Assembly (NCBI GenBank): GCA_013368325.1
Contig: JAACJK010000237.1
Span: 40,603-104,602, forward strand
Length of the DNA stretch: 64,000 nt
Direction of reading: 5' to 3'
Source: Ephemerocybe angulata
Lineage: Eukaryota > Basidiomycota > Agaricomycetes > Agaricales > Psathyrellaceae
Within the stretch, counting starts at the first letter, position 1. Every line of letters begins with the position of its first letter. Position numbers and translations under genes: made by a program. The notes beneath the pieces are model-generated. The model was not told the origin of the DNA, did no database searches, and worked only from the letters and a program-made list of their open reading frames with translations. Positions 45,430 through 56,683 of the stretch are shown here, piece after piece.

Positions 45430-48400
45430 CTAGAAAGCAATCTCATATGCATGGTAATCTATGTACTTGTTAACATAGTATAGCTTGAATGATGATAAAG
45501 TCTTTGTATAGCTAAGCTTGGGAATAAACCGAGAACCAAAGGAAGGAAGAAGATGGGCAGAACGCAAAATGGAGTCAATGTGAATAATAGACCGCACCGG
45601 GCGCCTCGTTTGAGCATTAAACTCGGGTTGAACGCGCCACATCCCAGTCACGTCACACGGCGAATTCCCGTATGTTTCAAACCAGCGAACAAATGCACAC
45701 GGGTACTCGGTGCCACCATACTTAAACGAAAGAAAGAACTGAACCTGTGCTACTCCCAATCCTCGGAAGCCAAGAGAATCCGCATCCTTCACAACGAAAA
45801 CACAATCATGACGAGGATCACCTCCTTGCCATGAAGGAGAAGCACGTATTACCCCACGGTGCATTCCATCGATACCAGAGAGGTCGCTCGGTGCATGGTA
45901 CAAGGAGGTGGCGTTGAGAAACAGACGCACACGGAGATTTGGATCAACCACAGGGCATTGATCAAGACCAATATCCATACCAACGATGTCCGACTCGGGG
46001 TGCAGTTGGTCGAAGAGGAACCGCCGGATATGCTCGCCGAGCATCGGAATGCGAAGGTAATCACTGAGCGCATGCAGGGCCCGAGGGTACCGTGGTGCTA
46101 AAGAAGACACACATCAGTATATACCCGAAACATGATGCATTCACACGTACCAGCTCGCGTTGGGAGACGAACATCACTCTCAGATGGAACCAGAGCCCGG
46201 GGCGCCCGCGCATCCGTCTCTGGATCCTCCAAGTCTGACCCGCCACCCTCGGGGTTGAAACGGGCCACCCGAGCACTCTGAATCGTCCTCCGATGGTCTC
46301 GAGGATCACGAAGACCAACAGGAATGTGGGGCTCAAAGGCAACCCGCGCAGCCGCCAGCTTGTTGAGACGCTGATTGGCAAGCAGCATCTCGCCCAGAGG
46401 CTTGTTCCGACTGGACCGACGCCAGGTTTTCTTGACAGCGTGGATATGCTTAGACTCTGTTATCGAAGAGCACAGGCCATTTGGGGCGCCGAAGAGTTGA
46501 ATTGAGAGGCGGTAATGAAGGAGGGAATGCTGGCGTGGAAGGTTGAAGTTGGACCGGATGCCGAGCTGTCGAAAAATCTCTCGCTCACGATGATAGCGCT
46601 TCACAGCATCATCAATTTGAACGAGGACATCTTCGTCGATTTGAGAGCGGCGGACGAGGTAACAGAAGTCGAGAAATGCGCTGATAGCGCGCACCATCGG
46701 ATCCGGGACAAGGCCCTTGATAGCAGGTAAAAACACCTTCATCAGGGCCTTGGAGTCGTTCCCCGTCCACTGAGAGAACCCACGCCCTTCAGGAAAGCGA
46801 CGGAGCCCAGAAAAGAGCGGTGAAGCAGCGATTCTACGTAAATCAGTACTCGGCTACCAGGCTGCAAAATCTAGACACGCACCTGCGATCCATCTGCGCG
46901 ACATTCTTTTTCCCTCCTGGCAAGCTCTCCAGATACTCGACAACCCATTCGACGAGGTGGTCCTTGAAAGTTCCCTTCACAATTTGATGCAGCAAGTCTG
47001 GGGATAACAGCTCATGGATGTTGGCGCGCGGAAAGTACGACGTAAATGGCTGATGATTGAAGGTACGAGGAGTGAGAAGAATGCCCTGCAAAACATATCC
47101 TGTTATACGTACCACGACATCGGCGATAATCCCATAACCTTCCCACATTCGAGTCTTGTTTCCGTCACACGCCCTGCGAAGAGCCTCCGTATGTTCATGA
47201 GAACGCTGCACAGCGTCCTTGCGGAAAGATCCGTCGAGATCTTTCGAACTGGCTGTACATCTTGCACGTTGTTAGGTTAGTGTAAGATGCGGCGATTGCG
47301 AGAATTACTTACTTTGGACACCAGCCCGAAACGACGCACGAAAGCACGCACTGCTCCGGATAGTCAGCTATGTAAGGCCCTAACCCATACACGACTCGGC
47401 GGAAGTGACCGTCCCCACACTTCGTCACACGAGCCTCGGTCATCCATCGCTTGAGGGGAAGCAGGATCTTCGCGATTGATGAATGAAGAAGTTGGCGGCG
47501 GAAGCGCCGGTACTCGGCTGAGTCTTGTTGGTCACGTTCAGCTGAGGGTCATCAGAATCGAGGAGATGGTAGTCGTTGCGAGGTGACGTACTTTTAGGAA
47601 TGGACAGAAATCCGAGAATGGTTAAAGCACCTTTGTGAGCCCGCCGAACGTGGTTCTGGACATTCCCCAACGACCCGTAGATCGGGTAGTACTCGTTCTG
47701 ACCGGTCCCGACCGAAACTGTCGTCTTATCACTCCCGAGGACGACCGGTGCAAAAGTCGCACCTCGAAGTGCACCGTTATCGACATCAGCGAGGGCATTC
47801 TGATAGGCCGGTCAGAAAGTACTCGAAATGATAGGGAAGCACTCTTTGAACTCACGGCCTGCTCCCATGCCCACTCGCCCGACATCAAGTCCACGTACTG
47901 CCGCTTCCCATCCGGCCCCTTCACCTCCTTCGGTGCCCAATCGATATCCTTGGCGAATTCTGGGTTGCCAATCATCGCCTCCATCACGTCGAGCGGATTC
48001 CGATACCAGACCTCGTAGTCTGCCGTCATCCAAGGGGCGGGGTCTTCGGGCAACTCGCCATCGAAACGGACCTTAAAGCCCTCCCATGGGATGTCCCCAA
48101 AGGGAATCGAGTCGATGGTATCGTGGAGGTGCTTGACGTTTCCGTACGGAGGTTGCGAAAGGTCGTCGTCGCCCGTGAGTCGATGCTGGTAGGCGCCCCA
48201 GATATTCATGAGCTGATTGACGTCGCCGGCGGACATCTGAACCTTGCTGTAAAGAAATTCGGCTAGAACGAACTCTTCGGGCGAGGTGAAGGGGAAGAAG
48301 GGGTCGTCGTCGTCAATTCCGTCTTGAGATGGGTCGCTTGGCGGCTCGGAATTTGGGTCTAAGGGCAGTCCGTCTGCATCGCATGGTGTACCTGCAAGTT

Positions 48401-48767
48401 GGAAAGGCGGTTAGTTAGATTCGGTAAAGGTTACACGGGTGCACGTACCTGATAGGTGGGGATGATGACGAACGGAAAGCTTGGGATTTGGATTCTGCCC
48501 AGCTGGTGTAGGCGCTGGAGATGGACTACGCGAGGGCGAGCGACTTGGCATGAACGGATTTGGTGAGGCGTGAGGCGATGGGCTGCGAGACTCAGGAATG
48601 GGTTGTGCTGCGGGTGGGCTTGGTGGTGCGTCCTGCTGGTAACGATTTGCTGGATTCATTTTGCAGGCTCGTTCGTGCTGCGTGAGCCCCCGGGTCGAGC
48701 GGCAAACCTTCCCGCATCGCTCAAATGAGCAGACGTAGATGGCGGTGTTCGAGTTTCCGATTGGCAT
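45430..48767 (-). CDS. Plavaka-type (CACTA-like) transposase
   Basis: The minus-strand gene starts at 48767 (MPIGNSNTAIYV) with an N-terminal finger, CSFERCGKVCRSTRGLTQH then ERAC (C-X4-C-X12-H-X3-C), followed by a Pro/Ser-rich linker. Exons then read YEVWYRNPLDVMEAMIGNPE, YVDLMSGEWAWEQA, FAPVVLGSDKTTVSVGTGQN, EYYPIYGSLGNVQNHVRRAH, LLHQIVKGTFKDHLVEWVVE and finally IHIDSILRSAHLLPSFG, YVNKYIDYHAYEIAF. This is the typical order of fungal Plavaka transposases, which use a cut-and-paste RNase H-like domain. About eight short introns are needed. Every exon inspected stays open across joints, so the gene appears intact, which is uncommon for such elements. Confidence 0.85.
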
Positions 48768-48855
48768 GGCTTTGGGGGATGTTCAACGACCGACGAAGGG
48801 GACGAGCGCGACCTGGAATGATACGCACGTGAGTACACCTGCGCTGATTCAGCCC

Positions 48856-48871
48856 AGCCAAAATTTTGGCT
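48856..48871. promoter_or_regulatory. 16-bp palindrome in the divergent promoter
   Basis: AGCCAAAATTTTGGCT is a perfect palindrome lying between the transposase start (48767, minus) and the partner-gene start (48948, plus). It is a candidate binding site for a dimeric regulator; this is inference from position only. Confidence 0.35.
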
Positions 48872-48947
48872 TACGCGCATCGATCAAATCCTCGTCGTCG
48901 CGTCCTCCTCCCAACCTCCTCCTTGTTCCGGCTCTCTCTACTCTTCC

Positions 48948-51242
48948 ATGCCTCCCAAACCCTCTACGCGCGAGAGCAACAAGCAGTTCTCGGCCCGCAA
49001 ACTGCTCAACCAATACGACCGTCGATCTTCCAGCGAGGTTCAGTCCGAGAAGAAGCAGAAGGCAGCTGTGAAAAGGCGCACCAGCCAGGCGATGCTCGCT
49101 GGTCAGCGTGAAGTCGCCGAGATCGAGCACAAGGCCCGCAAAGCGGCGGCGAGGAGGCTGAAGGATCCGGGGGCAGTGTACGCAGAGGATCCTGTGCCAA
49201 AAAAAGCGGGGAGAAAGCGCAAGGACGAAGGTGAGTACTGTTGGGCAGCCTACTTCAGTTGATGATCATACCACTCACCATACGTCCTCTAGATCCTGAA
49301 CAACCGCCGAAGAAGCGCACAAAGACTGTTACGGTCGAGGTCACTGGTGAGTCTTCGTCATATTGCGAGGGGTTCGCGTACTTACATCTTCGAAGACGAC
49401 GACGAGTCCTCCGATAATGACGACGGTAGCACGACCAATCAAGGTGTCGTCGAGTCAGACGGTTCGGGTGAAGGCGACGGCGACTTCCAGCCTGACGATG
49501 CCTCTGACGACGAAGACGAAGATGCCCAGGACGACGACATCGAGCTTGAGGAAGAGGAGGCGGATACGATGATTGAGGAGAAGAAGAGGGTTAAGAAGAA
49601 AGAGGCGAAGGTGAAGAAGGGTGTGGTCGCACGCAACCAGATCCGTGAATTGCGGGCGGCGATGGAAACGGATTCTGACAGATCCGACTCGGAGGCCACA
49701 GCCCCCATCGAGAAGTGAGCGCCTTGTCTTTTATTGTTCTCTTCTCACATGGTCTCTGTAGGACCACGAAGAAGAAATCCGGCAAGTCGAAGGCGCACCC
49801 TGAAGGACTTCGTTCCAACTGGGACAACGACGGTGCCCCTCTCCTCCAAAAAGCGCCCGCAAAGGGCCAGGCTCGTCGTGCTGCATCCGCTGCATCCGCG
49901 AGCTCAGCCTATGGTTCGAGCCCTCCACCCCTCACCTCTGATCGCTTCAGCTCACCGGGTGCGCAATACCAAGATGACGACGATGAGGACGGGCCAGTCC
50001 AGCGTGAAGGTGGAGCGTTTGGTGATGAGGACGATGAGTTGGAGCGCCCGCCGGCACACTCGACGATGTCGTCGAGTTCCGGTCAAAAGGTGAACATTAT
50101 GATTGGTTCTTCAACTCGGTTTAGCTGACGCTTATTCGTTGCAGGCAATCGCCAAGATTGAGGCCATTGACGATGCGCCGAAGATCTTCAAGAAGGCCTC
50201 TCGTGAAAGCTCGTCGAGCCGACCAACCCGTCCATCCGTCGGCTCACTCCCCAAGGCTGGCCGTGATATCTGGCCTTGGTTCAAGGTGCTGGTTCTTGAC
50301 GCCGTTGGGCGAGAAGGGCCATGGGCCGCTCCCCCATCCCGCACCATCATCAAGCTTTGGAACGGGCTCGTCAAGGACCACCCAGACGCCCAAATCTGGG
50401 ACTCGAACGACCGTGGAGCGAAGCAGTGGGACCTTTTTCAGAGGATCACAAGCCTGGTACGTGTACCCTTCTCTGTTATCGGAATGACTACTGAGGCGCC
50501 TTAGGTGAAGAACTCGGTCATCGCGACCGAGTGGAAGAACCAGTTTGCGAAGACCGCCGTCGAAGCTGTTGAAGCTGAGTGGGAGCGCCGAAACCTGGAG
50601 ACGAGGGCTGAGTGCAAGGAGTTCGTCGAATGGATGCTGGGCCCGGATCCTCTCGACCGGGAGAAGAAGAAGCTGCCTTTCCTCTGGCTTGCTACGAACC
50701 GGATTGAATGGAAGGGGGAGAATGTGGAGGCTGCCGTGAGTACCCTTGTTCGACATCACGTCTTCTCCATTCTGACTTCTCGTTCAATTGCAGGGTGGTC
50801 TATTCCTGGGACGGATGGTACTCAAAGTTCTCGCTCAACACCTCAGCGCTGTTCACGCAATCCCTGAGCTCGATTTCGTGCCGTCGAAGATGCCCCGCGG
50901 TGCTTTGATGATGGCGATTCAGGCGGTGAGTTTACATTCGTCGCTTATCTGATCTATAACTAATAGGACTCGGTACAGGTACACCGCGCGCTTGAGTACT
51001 CCCTGAGTGGAAGGATGGAACTGCTTGCTGGGAACGACCGCGCCGGGCACTTCTCCGCTGAGAACTGGGGCGACTACGAACGGCTCTTGACTGTTAACGG
51101 CCGCGAAGTCCGGAAGACTGTCAAGCGTGCATCGAAGTTTGCAGCGACAATCGACTCAATGAGTTCCGAGGCCATTTATGGAATCGGGTACTTTCCGCGG
51201 CGGAAAAAGCGCCAAGCAATTTCCGGAAATAAAGCAACGTGA
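48948..51242 (+). CDS. Lysine/acidic-rich protein of unknown function, divergent from the transposase
   Basis: Eight exons join in frame. The start MPPKPSTRESNKQFSARKLL lies 180 bp from the divergent transposase start. The N-terminus is basic (KKAGRKRKD, PPKKRTKTV), then strongly acidic (DDASDDEDEDAQDDDIELEE), then basic again. The ordered C-terminal half reads AGRDIWPWFKVLVLDAVGRE, TIIKLWNGLVKDHPDAQIWD, EFVEWMLGPDPLDREKKKLP, VPSKMPRGALMMAIQA and HFSAENWGDYERLL. I recall similar C-terminal motifs from multi-copy agaricomycete hypothetical proteins, but no function is known to me. Charge pattern and position suggest a nuclear, possibly DNA-binding, accessory protein of the transposon. It could instead be an unrelated host gene. 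Confidence 0.7.
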
Positions 51243-51255
51243 CTTTAAAGTCACG
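51238..51255. repeat. 18-bp perfect palindrome at a stop codon
   Basis: CGTGACTTTAAAGTCACG spans the TGA stop of the preceding gene. It could fold as a short hairpin or be a protein-binding site. No function is shown. Confidence 0.5.
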
Positions 51256-51780
51256 CGGCTGCCAAGGTCCAAGGTCCAAGGGTTCGAGGGTTCAAGTACC
51301 GATGCGGCCATTTCTTTTCTCATGGTTTTTTCACTGCCGTCGCATTATGGCATACTAACCAAAGCTCCGTTTAGTTAGTATAAACTAGTCGTATACACAT
51401 ATCGTTAACTTATATCTCAATGATTCTAACTTCTGCTGTGGTCAAGCTGTGGTGCAAAATAGATTTTCGGTCAGCCGGGATTTTTGCACAGCCACCTCGC
51501 CACCTTCCTTTGCTAAGTACAACGAGGACGACTCCGAAACTATGAACGCGCCCAATTCCGACCCCCAACCTACATGGCCTGCGACCCCTACTTGACCAAC
51601 GCGTATACTCAGCCTGCATCCCTTGAGATTGTCTACGACGGCTCGCGACGACGCCAGCTTACGCCCCAGCCCACCAGCTCGTCGTGCTCAGCCCCCAAGC
51701 ATCGTGTTGGCGTTGAAATGCCAGCAAAGGAGGCAAAGGAGAAAAGGAGGAGGAGAGTGGGTGCTGGACGACCGTGGTCT
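51256..51780. other. Intergenic, no gene seen
   Basis: Downstream region of the partner gene. A short run GGTTCGAGGGTTCAAG looks superficially like a tRNA B-box, but there is no cloverleaf. No transposon end was identified. Confidence 0.4.
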
Positions 51781-53400
51781 CGTCAATGTCGTCAGTCGCT
51801 TGTTGTGACTTGTCCGAGTAATTCCAGACTTACCTTTGTGTACAAGATCTCACGCACCTGCGGGCGAGCAGCACCATCTCCCTCAAGCACCTGCCGATAC
51901 CATTAGCACATGACCCCCACCAAGGACAGAAACCCCTCGCGCTCTCCACCACCATGCAATCGACGATGGTCTCGCCTAGAGATGGACGGCAAGCGGATGG
52001 GTAGTGGAAGTCGGAGAGCGAGTGGGAGAGCAAGACGGGGTATTGGAGGATCATCTCGAAGCATAGGCGAATGCCCCCCGACTCTGGCTTCGCTCGCATC
52101 TAGGGGGACGGCCCGCAGCACTCCGTTACGCTGAACTGCGCGGATGGGCAACACACTGGCAGGTACAGGTGAGAATTCTCGTTCCGAATAACTCACCTGT
52201 GACTTCACAAGGTCTCGCTACCTCAACGCACATCGCACCCTGTTGCACACAGTCAACCCAGGCACCTACCATGGACACAGCAGCTCTCGCATCCGCCACC
52301 CCGCACTATCAATATGTAGCACTGCGTTCTCGAGACGCGCGATGGACCTGTGACATAGGTGAGTAAGGCGTCCTCCGGTGCGTGTCGAATCAGGCGACGA
52401 CATGCTTACCTTTACCTTCGTGATCCTAGCTCGATCAACACCAGTGCCGCGATTGTGATTCGTGCACCGCCGCTGAGAGCCCAGGGTTAGTCGATACCGC
52501 CCAATTCAGTCACAAAGCGAACGAAAAGGCAGTCGATCGGACCCACTAGTTGGCGGCAAGGGCGTTGACGAGGTCGAAGGGACATGCAGATGGCTGGATG
52601 GGATTCAAGAGGTCAGTCTCAAGTCAATTCCGTACGGCACGATGCAACACTCACCCCGGAATTCAATGCAGCTCTCGCAACGACGGCCCAATCACCGGAC
52701 GGCCCACCAGCACCAACACCGAGATGGCGTGCGACGGCGCCCCTTCTCCGTGTTGGACCCTGATGCTGACGAGACAGGGGAACACGGTCAGCCAGCAGTT
52801 TCTGGACAATCTGACGGGATTCTCACCTCGAAACCCCAGCCTCACCACCAATACAGGCGCGGCGTATCAGCACTCGCTGCACCAAACTCGATAACATGCA
52901 ACGACGTGGGGAGAAGGGCAAAAGGCGCGGCTGCGATGCGAGCAAGGCCTGTGGATGTGTTTAGGTGAGCGAACCAATGACAATAGGCTGCGATATACTC
53001 ACCTTTCGCATCTCAGGACTCCCCAGCACCACCGTCAGCCCATCTAGTCTCGTGTGCATCGCTTAGCCCAAAACGTCGCGGCACTCCAAGGTCCCATGGC
53101 TCATCGTGATTACCCAAGCACACTCAAGCTTCCTGGAAGATCAGTCAATGACCACCACGGCGACCGTAGTCTCACGCAAATGGCACGAGCGCGAAGCGCT
53201 CACAAGAAAATCAAAACCCAGTGGAAAACACCCTAGGTACGAATTGCGATGCGAAGGAGCCTATTAGATGTAGCCACAGGTGAGCCCAATGGTCACGAGA
53301 ATCAAAGTCAATCTACTCACCTTTTAAAGCTTAGCAGTTCTCTCGTCGACCTGCGTGCATCGGTCAGCGGCGCTCCGGAAACTTGACGCAGCTTACCCTC
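51781..53400. repeat. Array of two-way intron-like modules (array C)
   Basis: At least five 40-70 nt modules begin with a GTGAG/GTCAG-type donor and end with a CTCAC/CTTAC block that is a branch point on the plus strand and a donor on the minus strand. Examples as plus/minus introns: 52169-52211/52156-52196, 52359-52429/52348-52409, 52612-52671/52594-52654, 52965-53016/52949-53002 and 53280-53334/53261-53320. Two further similar modules lie near 51785 and 53362. The DNA between modules has no recognisable protein on either strand. Confidence 0.55.
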
Positions 53401-54334
53401 AACACCGCGACCTCAGCACCCCTGCCCCAGTCACGAGAAAAACACGGCCAACAAAACGGGCATAGTCAGCAGTGTCTGGTTCCGAGGCATTTTGGCTCGG
53501 GTACTCTTACGGTGGATTTCCCCGCGCCAAGCCTTTGAGCCTCCCTGTGCATCAAACGATCAAAAATCCGTTCCGCTTCGCCGCCTCCGTTCCGCGTCGC
53601 GCCCATCATTTTCCCTTTGCCGCAGCCGGCCCGTCCCATCCCTTTCTACAACGGTCCTCGCTCCCTTCCTTCTTCCCCTGCATCCTACCTTCTCCCCCCT
53701 TTCCTAATCAGCTTCCTTTTATGCGTTGGTACGTATTCCTGCATTCAAATGTCCCTCCTTCATCATCTCCTTAATTAATCCTAGCTACACATACTATAGT
53801 CTCTAGCTTTATTAGCCTTGTGCAGCCCGCCCCACGCGCATAATCCTCTTCTTCCCGTCCTCGAGGTTAGTCCTATCGCGCTGCAGCCTTGCGTGAATGT
53901 AATCCACGTCGCAACCACCGTAAATTTGGGACGGATATGGTATAACAAAAAGGTGGTGCCGATATAGTATATAAAAAGAGTGTGAAACATCAACTTCAAA
54001 AGCGGCGAAGTAGAGAGCGTACTAAGTAGCGTAACCAATAAATGAGCGTGAAACCCCAACATGACAACCCCCGAAGTAGTACGGGTCCAAATGGAGGCAT
54101 AGATATAGATAATTAGAGTAGGAAGTCGCTGAAAGGAGTGGAAAGTGGATGTCCCATATAAGGGTCGTCTCGAAATAGTGGTCCATAAGACTGATGTAAT
54201 TATACTGAGAAATCACTGGAAAGAGTGGATGGTCGAGGACCCATATTCGGTACCTCTCCAAATATTGTTCAAACGGGTATCTTGTGCATCGCCTGCGCAT
54301 TCCTATGTCCTCCGTCACCTCCGTTATACCCTCC
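53401..54334. other. Intergenic, with a possible C-terminal exon remnant
   Basis: A C/T-rich stretch (53.63-53.72 kb) precedes an ATG at 53719 on the plus strand and looks like a fungal core promoter, but no gene follows. On the minus strand 53816-53930 encodes GGCDVDYIHARLQRDRTNLE then DGKKRIMRVGRAAQG before a stop and an AATAAA-like signal, which looks like an orphan last exon. Confidence 0.3.
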
Positions 54335-55870
54335 TCAGTCGACGTTCATCGCATCCCCGCGCTCCCCTGCCTCAGCTGCGTCATCGCCTCCACCTTCCCC
54401 TTCCACTCCGTGCACGTCCTCGTCGTCGGAGTCGGGGAGGTCCGGTAACATCTCCCCCTCCTCCAACTCCCCTCCACTTACAGCCTCTGCACTGTCGTCC
54501 TCACCTTCATTGCCTTCTACATCCCCACCTCCCTCTCCTTCCCCATCCGCCTCGCCCTCAGCCGCGCCATCCCCATCGCCTTCGCCTCCTCCTACCGTGG
54601 AACTTCCATCGCTTCCTTCAACTTCAATGATCTCTCCTTCTTCGTTCCCGACCTCAGTTTCCGTCACCGGTGCGAATACGGGCGCAGGAACGCGCTCGCG
54701 ACTGTCCTCGCTCCTTCGAGTTCTCTTCGTCCCATGCGCGTCTCCACACACCTCCTCCTCTGTGAGATATAACCTCTTCCGACGCGGTGTCCTATTCAAC
54801 GCCACAAGTGCCATCGTCATCCTCGTGGTGCGTTCGGACTCCTGTGTAGATGTTAATGACCCTGGACACAGTCCGACGAATGTCCTCTCACCTTTCTTAT
54901 CGTATTATCCAGAAGCGTCAGACCACGCAACTGCAAGAGGATGCGCATGCGTTGCCCTTTGATGGGTACGCCAACGCAAGAGAAAGCGACCTCGACTACG
55001 TCTCCCACCTTGAATACGCTGGGTTCGCAAGGGCCGTAACTGCGGTTGTGCCGGTCAGCGAGAGTACTCCTCACGGAGGGAACGGTACTCACGTTGTAGA
55101 CCCGTTAGCGACCGCTCGTACGCAGTACTCCACGACGTTGTCGGCCGCGTGGATGAATTCGTCGGGTTGCAGCTTCCGGAGGACGTCGAAGGGGTCCACC
55201 CCCGGGAGAAATGCCTGGTTCTTCTCGTACGGCACGAGAGCCCTGTCCGTGAAGTACCGCGAATGCACCTCCAGCGACTGGTGCCCTTCGTATGGGATAA
55301 ACTCGATCTGGTCTACTTCCCTGTCGCGCGCGTGCTGGGCGAAGGCGTCGTGGACCGTCTGAAGCTTGTCCATGTATGCGTCATATTCGCTTGACCCGAA
55401 TCCAGTGACCTTGACGTGCTGTCTGAGGTTCCTTATCCTGGATAGGCCTTTAGACCGAGGAGACGATACACTGTACTGGGGGTCAGTGCCCTTGACGGAT
55501 TGCAGAGCTGCGTAGGGACTTACGGCGACTCCGTGAAGGGTGGTAATAGTTTACCGCACATAACTCCCTGCACTTTGAACACGACCTCGTCCTCCCCGTC
55601 CATGATACGAGTCGAAGGTGGGTACTGGATGTCCATCAGGCGCATTTTGTCGATCTGGAGGCTTAATATTAGTCGTGTCCCTCTACGGTCGTAGCGGGGG
55701 CGTACAGACCTCTGCCTGCGCCAGGCTCACGAAGCCGTCTGCGATCGTCTGCAGCTGTCCTTTCCCGATGTCGCCCAACAGCCGGGCTGATTGGACACTT
55801 GGGTTAGTAGACATCGTCGGCCATCTGTATTGTACTCACTGGCTTTGTCGACATCGTACTGGTGGTTCAT
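54335..55870 (-). CDS. Unknown protein with acidic C-terminal tail
   Basis: The minus-strand gene starts MNHQYDVDKATRLLGDIGKG at 55870, with five short introns whose joints keep the frame. Readable parts are LQTIADGFVSLAQAEIDKMR, PPSTRIMDGEDEVVFKVQGV, LSRIRNLRQHVKVTGFG, HDAFAQHARDREVDQIEF, HSRYFTDRALVPYEKNQAFL and VFKVGDVVEVAFSCVGVPIK then MRILLQLRGLTLLD. The tail (54335-54820) is a Gly/Glu/Asp-rich, probably disordered domain after a basic NRTPRRKRLYL patch. About 430 residues. I recall related motifs from multi-copy agaricomycete proteins lying among transposons; no biochemical role is known to me. It sits 0.8 kb from, and divergent to, the next gene. Confidence 0.65.
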
Positions 55871-56683
55871 TTGATGCGGGTGAATACGATGGGTAGGGTT
55901 ATGGGGTCTCGACTTTGCCGTTCATCAGTTTTATATCAGATCGATACTGTTTCGATGCTTTAGCCTTTGTCTAATATGGTGTCATGTCTCCATCGTACAC
56001 GCACCTCCTAGTGGCAGCTAGTGGCACCCGCCCCGTATTCCGATCTCCATGCGCAGCCCCCAACCGCTTTCATCACCCCTCCGATGCATCTAAGTGCCTG
56101 CGGTCTGAGTAAGGAGTACCATCGGGCGCAAGTACCATGCTGTCGCTGCGCTTCAGATCCTATCGTCGCCTGTTAATCGCTTCGTTCTTTTTAATTCCCC
56201 ATATTGCTCTGCGTGGGGATGGACGTTGGTACCCCAGAAATATAGAGTGTGAGGGACGGATACATGCAGGGGCGCGGCGCCCTCGCCTGCCCGGTCCACG
56301 ATCCCTGATCTTAGACTTATCTTTGATCAGATAAATAATCGGAGATCTCCGGGGGCATGTGATGTTGGTCTCGTGTCCAGGTACGACCCTGGCATGACGA
56401 TGGAATCTGTCTTTGACGACCTCTTCTCTTCGGATGCGCACCCTCTATCCGCAAATTGTAGCTCGTCTGAATTTGGGGCTGGTAAGTTGCTGCTAGGCGC
56501 CCACATTTCCCTTTTGATTTCTTCGTGACACCATGTGGATAGCTTCCTCGATGGAGGACCAGCATGTGTTCCTCGGCTTTCCCAATGCTACGGGAGGGTT
56601 CTGTCTTTCCTGGCGACCTATAACTTGTTCGCTTGTTCGTTTTGGATCCCCCCTCGGCCATCTACCTGACCTTCGGTTTTACG
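55871..56683. other. Divergent intergenic region, no gene seen
   Basis: Lies between two divergently transcribed genes of unknown function. No open frame with protein-like composition was found. Confidence 0.4.

Noticed and set aside
51270..51310. GGTTCGAGGGTTCAAGT as a Pol III B-box
   Set aside because: No A-box or cloverleaf could be found around it.
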